Assembly (NCBI GenBank): GCA_047975025.1 | Contig: JBKECY010000072.1 | Coordinates: 1-47,195, forward strand | DNA: 47,195 bases | Source of the DNA: JBKECY01 sp047975025 | GTDB lineage: Bacteria; Bacillota; Clostridia; Lachnospirales; Lachnospiraceae | Direction: 5' to 3' | Shown: in pieces, positions 1 to 6,659 of the stretch | Layout: the number at the start of each line of letters is the position of its first letter | Numbering within the stretch: position 1 is the stretch's first letter | Translations under genes and position numbers: made by a program | Notes under the pieces: model-generated | Databases searched by the model: none | What the model was told of the DNA's origin: nothing | The model's input: the letters and a program-made list of their open reading frames with translations, nothing else

Positions 1-40
1 TGACGATGATTTGCTCCGTTGTGTACCTTGCTTTTCCCAT
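1..40 (-). CDS. IS3-family transposase OrfA, N-terminal fragment (cut by window edge)
   Basis: The reverse strand carries an AGGAG ribosome binding site (51-55), a 10-base gap and an ATG that opens the peptide MGKARYTTEQIIV before the window ends. This start, with a basic residue run followed by the TxEQII motif, is the typical beginning of the small helix-turn-helix protein OrfA of IS3-family insertion sequences, which fuses with OrfB by frameshifting to make the transposase. Only 13 residues are visible, so the call rests on this motif and on the abrupt truncation of the neighbouring permease gene. The rest of the element lies to the left of the window. Confidence 0.7.
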   Translation of the reverse strand, partial: MGKARYTTEQIIV

Positions 41-71
41 TTTTGTACTGCTCCTTTTTGTTAGTTTATCA
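1..71 (-). mobile_element. End of an IS3-family insertion sequence
   Basis: The reading frame of the upstream permease runs into a TGA stop within a few bases of the point where an IS-type leader, ribosome binding site and OrfA start begin. I infer that the element starts near 65-75, where the sequence changes from coding to leader. The terminal inverted repeat cannot be confirmed because the other end is outside the window. Confidence 0.55.
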
Positions 72-767
72 TATCAAAACTAACTCTTCCACTGGTACAA
101 AGATCGGGGGGCACTCCACTCCTTCACCAGGAGGTACATACTCTGCTTCTTCGTATGATGCGTAGTCTTTTAATGCCAATCTTGCTGTTTCCATATTAAG
201 AAAAACAGAGGTATCAAACCCCATGCCAGTTTCATCCAGCTTCGCCGCCACTGTATGGGTACGCCCAAAGATTTCAATCTCATCTCCTGCTTTACGACTA
301 ATGCTACTTCCAACTAGCACCTGTCCATCCTCCGGTCCATTCACTTCTTCATTTGGAAGCCATGGAGAAATAACAAAGTCCGTTGCCGGATCGTATCCAA
401 TCAGCTGTGTCTCGAAGGAGCAGTGGGAGGAAGAAAAGGAAGCAATGTATAACTGGGTTGATACCTGGTCGATGTCTTGTTCCTGCAATAATTCACGTAC
501 CTTATCCTCTTCGATATAAAAGGCACTTGGTTCCCCACGCAGCAGAACTCCTTCAACATCCTGCTGTGCCTCCAGAGGTACAATCATTACCTCTGCTCCC
601 AGGCGATTTTTTGTACTAGCCAACCCTCTAATTAATCCAGTTGCGAGCAGCGTTCCTCCCAGAAGTGATACCGAGAGTACAATAGACAAAAGAAAAAGGA
701 GCAGACTCCGGAATGGGCGTTGCCTCAGATTCTTTTTAGCAATCTCAATAGTACTTAATTGACTCAT
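69..767 (-). pseudogene. FtsX/MacB-like ABC transporter permease, 3' end lost to an IS insertion
   Basis: The product would be an integral membrane permease of an ABC system of the FtsX/MacB type, which acts on lipids, peptides or metabolites at the cytoplasmic membrane. The visible 232 residues have an amphipathic N-terminus, one transmembrane segment (about residues 22-46) and most of a MacB-type extracellular domain. The three C-terminal membrane helices of a full permease of roughly 380 residues are missing. The frame stops at a TGA directly beside the IS3-like start, which explains the loss. I prefer the ATG at 767 because an AAAGGA site lies just upstream; the in-frame ATG at 785 has none. 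The ATPase partner is not in the window. The gene is probably non-functional. Confidence 0.75.
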
Positions 768-800
768 TTTTTTCCTTTCTGTCATTATAAGATAAAATAA

Positions 801-842
801 ACCGGAGGTTCCCGACTGCTAAGCAGTCTTGGAACCTCCGGT
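801..842 (-). terminator. Rho-independent terminator or attenuator ahead of the permease gene
   Basis: A 12-bp perfect stem (ACCGGAGGTTCC at 801-812 with its complement at 831-842), with further pairing inside, is followed on the minus strand by TTTATTTTATC. It lies between a good minus-strand promoter and the permease start, so it could act as an attenuator in the leader as well as a terminator for the phosphodiesterase transcript. Confidence 0.75.
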
Positions 843-926
843 CTTCCGGTCAGTTATGTATATAAATCAAGTGATTTGTAAAATACATATTATCCATATA
901 AGTCAAATTGGTTTTGTGTGTTATTC

Positions 927-955
927 ATAATACTGCACAATTTTCGTTTTGTCAA
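927..955 (-). promoter_or_regulatory. SigA-type promoter for the permease leader
   Basis: TTGACA (950-955) and TATTAT (927-932) on the minus strand are separated by exactly 17 bases. Transcription would start near 920 and pass through the hairpin at 801-842 before reaching the permease gene. Confidence 0.65.
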
Positions 956-976
956 TATTAATTCTCAACAATTTTT

Positions 977-1498
977 CTAATTATCCGTCTCCGGATTTCT
1001 CGACACCTCTCCGTCGCGCCCAAGATAATTAATGGTAAAGTGAAACCTGTCCTGTTTGTCGATTTCCAACAGCATAAAACTAGGACGGCGCCCCTCTTGT
1101 CTCGGATACGAAAGGCTCCCGGGATTTACAGCTATCACACCATCCTTTTCTACGATCACAGGCTTATGTGTATGTCCGAAAATAACCAGCTGCATCCGGC
1201 GGGCATCTGCCTCTTCCAAAATGCGCTCCGTTCCCATAGACACACCCATGTAATGTCCATGAGAGATCAATACGTGACGACCGGCCAGTTCAATTTCCAA
1301 CTCTCTGGGCAAATCCGAGAAAAAATCATTGTTTCCCGAGACCAGATACGCCGGACAGCCCGCCAATGCTCTGATATAATCCTCATCACCTTCTACATCT
1401 CCGCAGTGAATCAGAGCATCGATGTGCCCCACCTTGTGCAGAACGGTCTTAAGATTCTCCATCTTGGCATGTGTGTCACTTACTATTAAAATCCGCAT
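977..1498 (-). CDS. YfcE/MJ0936-family metallophosphoesterase
   Basis: This is a small cytoplasmic metal-dependent phosphodiesterase of the calcineurin superfamily. All five metal-site motifs are visible in order: DTH (residues 8-10), GD (33-34), GNND (55-58), HGH (80-82) and GHTH (108-111). The length of 173 residues is usual for the YfcE/MJ0936 group, whose members hydrolyse phosphodiesters such as bis-pNPP in vitro and whose natural substrate is usually unknown. The start codon lies inside the end of rdgB (23-base overlap), so the two are probably translationally coupled. The pairing of a YfcE-like protein with RdgB is common in Firmicutes, but it does not by itself define the substrate. 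Confidence 0.88.
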   Translation of the reverse strand: MRILIVSDTHAKMENLKTVLHKVGHIDALIHCGDVEGDEDYIRALAGCPAYLVSGNNDFFSDLPRELEIELAGRHVLISHGHYMGVSMGTERILEEADARRMQLVIFGHTHKPVIVEKDGVIAVNPGSLSYPRQEGRRPSFMLLEIDKQDRFHFTINYLGRDGEVSRNPETDN

Positions 1499-2081
1499 AT
1501 AATCTATCCCTCATTGCCCTTAAGGCTTTCCCTCTGTGACTGAGCTCGTTCTTCTTGGCTTTTGAAAGCTCAGCAGATGTGCACCCATATTCCGGTAAAT
1601 AGAACACAGGATCATATCCAAATCCATTGGCCCCGGCAGAGACATGCGCAATATGCCCTTCCATGACACCATGTGTCGTCACTACCCTTCCATCCGGGTA
1701 GACCGCTGCAATGGCACAGACAAAACGGGCGGTCCGCTCTTCCTCCGCAACACCCTGCAATTTATCGATAAAACTCTGGTTTTTAACCGCATAGGACGTA
1801 TCCTCTCCCATATAGCGGGCAGAATAGATTCCCGGTGCCTTGTCCAGATAGTCAATTTCGAGTCCTGAATCATCTGCCAGAACCAGACCTCCGGTCAGCT
1901 TCCATATTTCTTTCGCCTTAATGATGGCATTTTCTTCAAAGGTACTGCCATCCTCGACAATATCCGCACTGATTCCAACGTCTTTTAAAGAAAGAATCGG
2001 TACATTAATATCTGCCAGGATCTGCCGTATTTCGACCATCTTGTCCTGATTTCCGGTTGCAAATACAATCTTATCTATCAT
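1476..2081 (-). CDS. rdgB: XTP/dITP diphosphatase (non-canonical purine NTP pyrophosphatase)
   Basis: RdgB/HAM1 hydrolyses XTP, dITP and ITP to monophosphates and so keeps deaminated purines out of DNA and RNA. The N-terminus has the family motif ATGNxxK (residues 8-14), then ADDSGL (69-74) and a C-terminal SHRGKAL motif that contacts the base. The length of 201 residues is normal. I choose the ATG at 2081, which has AGAGGTG about 8 bases upstream; a GTG nine bases earlier is in frame but would overlap that site. It overlaps the phosphodiesterase gene downstream and follows the methyltransferase gene by about 22 bases, so the three probably form one operon. Confidence 0.95.
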   Translation of the reverse strand: MIDKIVFATGNQDKMVEIRQILADINVPILSLKDVGISADIVEDGSTFEENAIIKAKEIWKLTGGLVLADDSGLEIDYLDKAPGIYSARYMGEDTSYAVKNQSFIDKLQGVAEEERTARFVCAIAAVYPDGRVVTTHGVMEGHIAHVSAGANGFGYDPVFYLPEYGCTSAELSKAKKNELSHRGKALRAMRDRLYADFNSK

Positions 2082-2103
2082 AGTCGTCACCTCTGCTCTA
2101 TGT

Positions 2104-3252
2104 CTAATGATTCTTACGGGGCGGTCTGGGGCCTGCGAACTGATAAAAATGAGTCTTCATCATACCATTATAGATTTTTCTGTTCTTATCTGCTTTACGT
2201 CCGATACAGCTTTCCACCTGCTCATACGGAGTAATTACATAGAGTGACCAGCTGTCAAGGCGGGCAAACGCCTCCCCCAGTTCCCGGTAAATCCCGGGAA
2301 GCGTCTCCTCATTTTCAATGCGCTCACCATAGGGTGGATTTGTAATAATAAACCCGTATTTTTTCGGATGACTCAAATCCTTGACTGCACGCTGCTGCAG
2401 ATGAATCATATGGTCTACCTGCGCCAGCTTTGCATTGCCTCTGGCTGCTGTGAGCGCCTCCGGATCGATATCATAGCCTTGAATATCTACGCTGCAGGAT
2501 GTGTCAACAAGATCCGATGCCTCTTCAAACGTATCCGTCCAGATTTTGGATTCTATCAGATTCGTCCAATTCTGTGCGAGAAATGTCCGATGCATGCCCG
2601 GTGCCATATTGGCCGCAATCATAGCTGCTTCAATCGCAAACGTACCGCTTCCGCAGAAAGGATCGACCAGTATTCTGTCCTTTTTCCAAGGGGTCAGCAT
2701 AAGCAGTGCTGCCGCCAGGGTCTCTGTAATAGGGGCTTTGACGGTCAGCTTCCTGTACCCTCTCTTATGCAGTGATACACCGGATGTATCCAGGCCAATC
2801 GTGACAATATCCTTCATAAATGAGACACGCAGCGGGTAGCTGGCTCCGTCCTCCTTGAACCAGGAAATACCATATTGGACTTTCAACCGCTCCACCATGG
2901 CTTTCTTCATGATGGACTGAATATCTGACGGGCTGAACAGCTGGCTCTTAATGGAGTTGGCCTTGGATACCCAGAATTTGCCATCCGCCGGAATATACTG
3001 CTCCCAGGGAATCGCTTTGGTAGCTTCGAAAAGCTCATCATAGGTCGTTGCTTTCACCTGAGCGATTTTCAATAATATACGCTCTGTGCTCCGCAGAAAG
3101 ATATTGGCTTCTGCAATCGCCGCCGCATCTCCCCAGAAAGTCACCTTGCCATCTTCGACCTGACTGATTTCATAGCCTAAGTCCTGGATTTCTCTTTTTA
3201 ATACTGCTTCCATCCCAAAATGGCATGGCGCAATTAATTCCCATTGCTGCAT
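2104..3252 (-). CDS. THUMP-domain class I SAM-dependent RNA methyltransferase (RlmL/YpsC-like)
   Basis: The protein should methylate a guanine (N2 type) in 23S rRNA, as RlmL and its Firmicute relative YpsC are thought to do. The N-terminal ferredoxin-like and THUMP RNA-binding region covers roughly residues 1-165. A Rossmann methyltransferase domain follows, with SAM-binding motif DPFCGSG (197-203) and catalytic motif NPPYGER (305-311). The length of 382 residues matches the single-domain YpsC type rather than the E. coli RlmKL fusion. The ATG at 3252 has a GAGGA site just upstream. It heads the rdgB and phosphodiesterase genes with short spacing. Confidence 0.9.
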   Translation of the reverse strand: MQQWELIAPCHFGMEAVLKREIQDLGYEISQVEDGKVTFWGDAAAIAEANIFLRSTERILLKIAQVKATTYDELFEATKAIPWEQYIPADGKFWVSKANSIKSQLFSPSDIQSIMKKAMVERLKVQYGISWFKEDGASYPLRVSFMKDIVTIGLDTSGVSLHKRGYRKLTVKAPITETLAAALLMLTPWKKDRILVDPFCGSGTFAIEAAMIAANMAPGMHRTFLAQNWTNLIESKIWTDTFEEASDLVDTSCSVDIQGYDIDPEALTAARGNAKLAQVDHMIHLQQRAVKDLSHPKKYGFIITNPPYGERIENEETLPGIYRELGEAFARLDSWSLYVITPYEQVESCIGRKADKNRKIYNGMMKTHFYQFAGPRPPRKNH

Positions 3253-3277
3253 AGCGTCCTCTTTCCCTTATCCTGCA

Positions 3278-3826
3278 TTACACTTCAATGTGCAATGATT
3301 TAACAATTTCTCCATCAAACCCTTTGATTGTAAAAACAGAATCCTCCCAGATTGCATACGATGGCACGCTGCCCCCCTTGGGAATGGAAACCGAACCGGG
3401 GTTCAAGATGGTAATATCTTCTCTGGTCTCAGCCACCGGTATATGTGTATGACCGGAAATCAAAATATCATGTGTCTTCATCGGCGGCAGATTTGTTTCA
3501 TTATATATATGTCCATGAGTTGCATAAAACGTATGCCCATCCAATAACAGGATGCAGTAGTCAGCCAGCACCGGGAACTCCAGTACCATCTGATCCACCT
3601 CGGCCTCACAATTTCCTCGTACTGCATAGATCAGGTCTTTTCTTGCATTCAGCAATTCTATGACCCGTTTGGGGGCATATTCTGCCGGCAGGTCATTGCG
3701 CGGACCATGGTAGAGAATATCTCCCAACAGAACCAGACGCTGTGCTTTTTCCTGATCGAACGCATCCAGCATCTTCTGACAATAGTATGCTGAACCGTGA
3801 ATATCTGATGCGAACATGTATTTCAT
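3278..3826 (-). CDS. yfcE: YfcE-type phosphodiesterase
   Basis: This second calcineurin-like phosphodiesterase is closer to E. coli YfcE in length (182 residues) and motif spacing. It shows DIHG (8-11), GD (35-36), GNCE (71-74), HGH (104-106) and GHTH (125-128), all ligands of a dinuclear metal centre. I choose the ATG at 3826 because a GAGGTG site precedes it by four bases; the in-frame ATG at 3838 would overlap that site. It lies 25 bases before the methyltransferase gene on the same strand and may be the first gene of that operon. The physiological substrate is not known. Confidence 0.88.
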   Translation of the reverse strand: MKYMFASDIHGSAYYCQKMLDAFDQEKAQRLVLLGDILYHGPRNDLPAEYAPKRVIELLNARKDLIYAVRGNCEAEVDQMVLEFPVLADYCILLLDGHTFYATHGHIYNETNLPPMKTHDILISGHTHIPVAETREDITILNPGSVSIPKGGSVPSYAIWEDSVFTIKGFDGEIVKSLHIEV

Positions 3827-3900
3827 TTTCCACCTCATTCTTCATGCTGTCATGCCAAATTTATAGATAAAATACTGTCTTATTTTACTATGATATGACT

Positions 3901-3944
3901 AAAAAAACAAGGAGCGAAGTGCGGATACCGACAATTCTCCTTGT
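3901..3944 (-). terminator. Rho-independent terminator, minus strand
   Basis: ACAAGGAG (3907-3914) pairs with CTCCTTGT (3937-3944), and the run of A at 3901-3907 gives a U-tract on the minus strand. It would stop transcripts coming from the DUF1700 gene or from a minus-strand promoter near 4015-4020 before they reach yfcE. Confidence 0.65.
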
Positions 3945-3993
3945 CTTATTCATGTGCGATGGAAAGACCATTATATTTTTTTGTAGAATTATA

Positions 3994-4022
3994 TTGCTTT
4001 TTATTTCAGCTTATATTATAAT
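3994..4022 (+). promoter_or_regulatory. Plus-strand SigA-type promoter for a candidate small RNA
   Basis: TTGCTT (3994-3999), a 17-base spacer and a perfect TATAAT (4017-4022) are present. No plus-strand protein gene follows for about 900 bases. The same TATAAT region read on the minus strand (TATAAT at 4015-4020) is also a possible minus promoter, with a weak -35. Confidence 0.5.
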
Positions 4023-4028
4023 CGACTT

Positions 4029-4147
4029 GTAAAAAGAATTCACCCTTCAGAAGAATTTTTTTTACGTTAGTAACCCCTTATTTTATTATTTATACTCCCC
4101 TGAAATAGCTAGTAGCTCCCCTACTAGCTATTTCTCTGTCCTTTTTT
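4029..4147 (+). ncRNA. Candidate small RNA with a strong 3' hairpin
   Basis: From the predicted start near 4029 the sequence can form an A/U-rich hairpin (about 4030-4062). A perfect 14-bp stem follows (4102-4115 with 4121-4134, loop CTCCC), then six T residues at 4142-4147. No convincing reading frame with a ribosome binding site lies inside. Promoter, structure and T-run together suggest an independent transcript of about 120 nt. The T-run is several bases from the stem, which weakens the terminator reading. I do not recognise a known RNA family. Confidence 0.35.
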
Positions 4148-4170
4148 AGTGGTACGGCGCTACGTTTTTG

Positions 4171-4659
4171 TCAGCGCCTGTTACTTCTGATTAAGGACAG
4201 TACCAGCATAATTGCCAATAAAATCAATAGAAAGGGAAACAGAATCGTGAAGAATGAAATCAATAGAATCACGATACCGACCGCTACCAGCACTGCAATG
4301 ACCTTCGCATACCATTTGGACAAATCCAGCCCGAACCAGCTTCCTGAGGAGGATCTCTTGTGTGGCTCCTCTGTCTGCGAACTGCCGAATCCTTCGTCTG
4401 CGCGTTCGTAGGACTGCTGCGTCTGCGAAGTGTACTCGGATTCCTCACGTTCAAATGCATTGGCTGAAGTTTCTACCAGTGTCTTCGCAATCAGCCGGGG
4501 ATCTCCCAGAGACTCAATGACCTCTTCCTCCGTCTTGCCATTCTTCATATCTTCCAATATATATCTTTCATAATATGCAATATGGGTATTGATCTCCGCG
4601 TCACTCAATTCCCCTGTCAGCTGCAGCCTCAGCGTGGCTATAAACTCCGATTTTTCCAT
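4171..4659 (-). CDS. DUF1700/HAAS-domain membrane protein
   Basis: The N-terminal 70 residues form a helical HAAS/DUF1700 domain with the recognisable pattern of a short acidic helix, YYERYI and a SLGDP turn. A polar, serine-rich linker follows (about 72-110) and then hydrophobic membrane segments at about 118-158. DUF1700 proteins often sit beside a PadR-type repressor and are linked to envelope stress sensing, but no PadR gene is present here. Its ribosome binding site (GAGG) is unusually far from the ATG. It is divergent from the ABC exporter operon, and a TTGATA-N16-TATTAT promoter (4768-4795) lies upstream. Confidence 0.8.
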   Translation of the reverse strand: MEKSEFIATLRLQLTGELSDAEINTHIAYYERYILEDMKNGKTEEEVIESLGDPRLIAKTLVETSANAFEREESEYTSQTQQSYERADEGFGSSQTEEPHKRSSSGSWFGLDLSKWYAKVIAVLVAVGIVILLISFFTILFPFLLILLAIMLVLSLIRSNRR

Positions 4660-4767
4660 GTGTTTTTATATTCCTCTCTATTAGTCTGGTACCTTCCAAG
4701 AGCGGGATGTACCCGCGAATTCCTATTGCATATACGACAATTTTTACACAGTTTAAATATCTTTTTA

Positions 4768-4795
4768 ATAATACCACAACCAAACTACATATCAA
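4768..4795 (-). promoter_or_regulatory. Promoter of the DUF1700 gene
   Basis: On the minus strand TTGATA (4790-4795) and TATTAT (4768-4773) are 16 bases apart. The resulting leader of about 100 nt contains a short GCGGG/CCCGC hairpin (4702-4716). Confidence 0.5.
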
Positions 4796-4860
4796 TATCG
4801 AAATAATGAAATTTATATGAAAATTATATATTTTTTGCTCAACAATTTACACAGAAAGGC

Positions 4861-4889
4861 TTTACAAACGGGAAAATAACAGCTAAAAT
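4861..4889 (+). promoter_or_regulatory. Promoter of the ABC exporter operon
   Basis: TTTACA (4861-4866), a 17-base spacer and TAAAAT (4884-4889) are followed by a dyad over the probable transcription start and an AAGGAG site ahead of the first exporter gene. Confidence 0.65.
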
Positions 4890-4892
4890 ATG

Positions 4893-4904
4893 TTAGCAAG
4901 CCAA
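4893..4904. promoter_or_regulatory. SlyA/MarR-like operator over the transcription start
   Basis: The sequence TTAGCAAGCCAA differs at one position from the published SlyA consensus TTAGCAAGCTAA. It lies inside a longer imperfect dyad (4888-4910), directly downstream of the -10 box, where a bound MarR-family repressor would block transcription. No MarR gene is present nearby. Confidence 0.55.
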
Positions 4905-4928
4905 CAATATACAAGGAGATAGAAAATT

Positions 4929-6659
4929 ATGATAAAAAAGTTCTTACGAGTAGTACGCGAATATAAAAAAGATTGCATTCTGGCTCCTGCCTTCGTAACT
5001 CTGGAAGTTATTCTGGAGATTTTCATACCCATGATCATGGCTCTGATCGTCGATGTAGGAATGCCTGATAAAGATCTGCCTTATATTTTAAAGATTGGAG
5101 GTATCCTGATTATAATGGCTTTTCTGTCGCTGTTCTTCGGCATATTGTCCGGAAAATACGCCGCCAGTGCCAGTGCCGGATTCTCCAAGAACCTGCGTCA
5201 CGACATGTTCCACAACATGCAGAGTTTTTCCTTTAGTAACATTGACAAGTTCTCGACAGAAAGTCTTGTCACACGACTGACCACAGATATTTCAAACGTA
5301 CAAAATGCGTTTCAGATGCTGCTGCGCTCGCTGTTTCGAGCCCCCATCATGCTGATTCTGGCTTTGATTATGACACTGCGGATCAACTTCCACCTGTCGA
5401 TCATTTTCTTTTTGGCAATTCCGATTCTGGGGGTAGGGTTGATTTTCATCGCACTTCGTGCCCACCCTTATTTTAAATCTGTTTTCCGCCGCTATGACCG
5501 CCTCAACAACATAGTGCAGGAGAATGTACAGGGTATCCGCGTGGTCAAGGCGTATGTACGGGAAGATTATGAAATCAGCAAATTTCATGGTATTTCAGTG
5601 GCTGTCTACGAGAAGTACAAAGCGGCTGAGAAGGTCATCATTTTTAACTCACCTCTGATGCAGTTCGTTATGTATACCTGTATCCTTCTGATTTCCTGGT
5701 TCAGCGGGCAGTATATTGCCGCCGGCACCATGCAGACCGGACAGTTCATGAGTGTTCTGATTTATGCTATGCTGATCTTAAGCTCACTTATGATGATTTC
5801 CATGATATTTGTAATGGTCATGATCGCACAGGCATCTGCCGAGCGAATCATTGAGGTGCTTGATGAAAAAACAGAGATGGCTAATCCGGAGAATGCACTG
5901 ACCGAAGTTGCGGACGGCTCTATTGTGTTTGAAAATGTCTCTTTTTCATATAGAGGCAATCCAAACCCTTCTCTTAAAAATGTATCGTTTGAAATAGGCT
6001 CCGGTGAGGTTGTCGGTATCCTGGGCGGTACCGGAAGCTCGAAGAGTACTTTGGTACAGCTGATTCCAAGATTATATGATGTTACAGAAGGCAGTATTAA
6101 GGTAGCCGGGCATGACGTACGTACGTATGATCTTGAGACACTGCATACCGAAGTCGCCATGGTGCTGCAGAACAACGTACTTTTTTCAGGCACCATCCGG
6201 GAGAATATCCGGTGGGGTGACCAGCATGCGACGGATGAAGAAGTCGAGCGTGTCTGCAAGTTGGCGCAGGCACACGATTTCATCCAGAGTTTTCCTGACG
6301 GGTATGATACCGTTCTTGAGCAGGGAGGCACCAATGTCTCCGGCGGGCAGAAGCAGCGGCTGTGTATCGCCCGGGCACTGCTTAAAAAACCCAAAATTCT
6401 GATTCTGGACGACTCGACCAGCGCCGTTGATACCAAGACCGACGCACTGATCCGGAAAGCATTTCGTGAAGAAATTCCGGATACCACCAAGATTATTATT
6501 GCACAACGTATCAATTCCGTAGAAAACGCTGACAAGATCATTGTTATGCATGCCGGACAGATCGATGGTATCGGCACCTCAGAAGAGCTACTGAAGAACA
6601 ACCTGATTTATCAGGAAGTATACGAATCACAAATGAGAGGAGCGACCGTAAATGAGTAA
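4929..6659 (+). CDS. Heterodimeric ABC exporter, subunit with degenerate ATP site
   Basis: This is a fused exporter half: six transmembrane helices (about 1-300) and a nucleotide-binding domain (about 330-576). Walker A reads GGTGSSKST (366-374), with Ser where the last Gly is normal. The signature is VSGGQ. Walker B aspartate 494 is followed by Asp495 instead of the catalytic Glu, and the switch position is Gln526 (IAQR) instead of His. These changes are typical of the degenerate subunit in BmrCD or TM287/288-type heterodimers. The next gene overlaps it by 8 bases and carries the intact residues, so the two should form one exporter. The cargo, probably a drug or small amphiphile, cannot be read from sequence. 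Confidence 0.92.
   Translation: MIKKFLRVVREYKKDCILAPAFVTLEVILEIFIPMIMALIVDVGMPDKDLPYILKIGGILIIMAFLSLFFGILSGKYAASASAGFSKNLRHDMFHNMQSFSFSNIDKFSTESLVTRLTTDISNVQNAFQMLLRSLFRAPIMLILALIMTLRINFHLSIIFFLAIPILGVGLIFIALRAHPYFKSVFRRYDRLNNIVQENVQGIRVVKAYVREDYEISKFHGISVAVYEKYKAAEKVIIFNSPLMQFVMYTCILLISWFSGQYIAAGTMQTGQFMSVLIYAMLILSSLMMISMIFVMVMIAQASAERIIEVLDEKTEMANPENALTEVADGSIVFENVSFSYRGNPNPSLKNVSFEIGSGEVVGILGGTGSSKSTLVQLIPRLYDVTEGSIKVAGHDVRTYDLETLHTEVAMVLQNNVLFSGTIRENIRWGDQHATDEEVERVCKLAQAHDFIQSFPDGYDTVLEQGGTNVSGGQKQRLCIARALLKKPKILILDDSTSAVDTKTDALIRKAFREEIPDTTKIIIAQRINSVENADKIIVMHAGQIDGIGTSEELLKNNLIYQEVYESQMRGATVNE

Noticed and set aside
5762..6601. Minus-strand open frame of about 279 codons inside the first exporter gene
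   Set aside because: It is antisense to a conserved ATPase domain, is Ser/Ile/Cys-rich without recognisable motifs and has no ribosome binding site, so it is a shadow of the real gene.
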